Positions 33,255 through 33,584 of a DNA stretch of 33,584 nt are shown one piece after another. Below the pieces are notes generated by a model. It searched no databases. It saw only the letters and a program-made list of their open reading frames with translations, and was not told the origin of the DNA. The translations under genes were made by a program, and so were the position numbers. Position 1 is the first letter of the stretch; every line of letters starts with the position of its first letter. Source of the stretch: Ilumatobacteraceae bacterium (GTDB lineage Bacteria > Actinomycetota > Acidimicrobiia > Acidimicrobiales > Ilumatobacteraceae); NCBI GenBank assembly GCA_023263695.1, contig JALQUZ010000013.1, positions 1-33,584 on the forward strand. The letters run 5' to 3'.

Positions 33255-33584
33255 ACTTCAACAGAGAATTGAAAAGTTAAAAGAAAAATATCGAATTATC
33301 AGAGATCAAAAAATAAGAGAGAGAGTAGAGGCTTTAGGAGTTAAAATTCAAGGTGATGAAGATAGAGAAACATTATTAAGGAAAGAAAAAGAATATACTT
33401 TAGCAAGGCAAAAAATTGAGTTTGCTCTTGAAAGCTTTTATAGGAGTGCCAGTAGTTTAGTTTTCCAATTAAATAAAAGACACATCACAAGACACATGTC
33501 TATTTTTCGATGTATCGATAGAAGATTTGAAACAGGTGAGATATTTGTTAAGTGGGATGAAGCTCCTGATGAGGAATGGCTATT
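33250..33584 (+). CDS. AT-rich open frame of foreign composition, partial, no recognised family
   Basis: Reading from GCA 33250, the frame is open to the window end (111 full codons). Hand count of 33261-33584 gives about 31% G+C, against about 50% in the adjacent gene. Of 14 arginines 12 use AGA or AGG and none uses CGT or CGC, the reverse of the genes to the left. The product starts AGLQQRIEKLKEKYRIIRDQ, is strongly charged and probably coiled-coil in the first ~60 residues, then contains SFYRSASSLVFQLNKRHITR and ends KWDEAPDEEW. I recognise no domain. An in-frame ATG at 33217 exists but lies antisense within the decarboxylase, so the real start is probably lost. Looks like an internal piece of a gene from a low-G+C genome, phage or organelle. 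Confidence 0.55.

Noticed and set aside
33217-33584. A full gene starting at ATG 33217 and running to the window end
   Set aside because: Its first ~11 codons are antisense to the conserved part of the decarboxylase and lie on the other side of the composition break, so the ATG is joined by chance.

Overview
The window comes from an actinobacterium, most likely class Acidimicrobiia (the Ilumatobacter-like or freshwater acIV type). This rests on three observations: gene order, intermediate base composition (one 60-base line counted near the right end is exactly half G+C), and start signals. Two blocks follow gene orders known from Mycobacterium. The first (TPR protein, HAD phosphatase, tlyA, nadK, recN, pyrG, xerD, scpA, scpB, rluB, der) parallels Rv1691-Rv1713. 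The second (CDP-alcohol phosphatidyltransferase, FHA protein, MerR, bifunctional nuclease, MerR) parallels Rv1822-Rv1830. The class-level assignment is an inference and was not tested by a search.

Layout. Bases 1-542 hold the 3' end of a 23S rRNA, a 5S rRNA and a strong terminator. Then come a disordered-plus-TPR protein (648-2144), a DUF1015 protein on the minus strand, and a HAD/tlyA/nadK/recN operon to 7410. A pyrG/xerD/HD-protein operon follows (7491-10535), then convergent trpS, then scpA/scpB/rluB and tyrA/aroA/DUF5522/phosphoribosyltransferase (to 16818). From 16821 to 21827 there is a minus-strand group: an ABC importer of the NMT1/THI5 type coupled to a glycerophosphodiesterase, and an acyl-CoA ligase. 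After it come a SirB1-like protein, an acyl-CoA dehydrogenase, ispH (minus), der, a small zinc-ribbon membrane protein, tRNA-Pro(GGG), an EamA transporter (minus), a DUF554 protein, an SRAP protein, a HIT protein (minus), and the pgsA/FHA/MerR/BFN/MerR block. The end holds a small hypothetical gene and a truncated PLP decarboxylase, both minus strand.

The genes are mostly core housekeeping: rRNA modification (tlyA, rluB), NAD and CTP supply, DNA repair and chromosome segregation (recN, xerD, scpAB, SRAP), aromatic amino acid synthesis (tyrA, aroA), isoprenoids (ispH), ribosome assembly (der) and lipid metabolism. Genes are tightly packed with many 1-4 base overlaps, and no gene-free stretch exceeds 300 bases inside the actinobacterial part.

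Two things stand out. First, 15 genes that begin transcripts carry a TANNNT hexamer ending 6-8 bases before the start codon (exactly 6 in eleven of them), the layout expected of leaderless mRNAs. Second, composition changes abruptly at about 33250: the last ~330 bases are about 31% G+C, use AGA/AGG for arginine and carry an open frame unlike anything before it, while the PLP gene is cut at that point. This is most simply an assembly chimera, with a real insertion as the alternative. I did not find a convincing new multi-gene system such as a defence island, CRISPR array or prophage.
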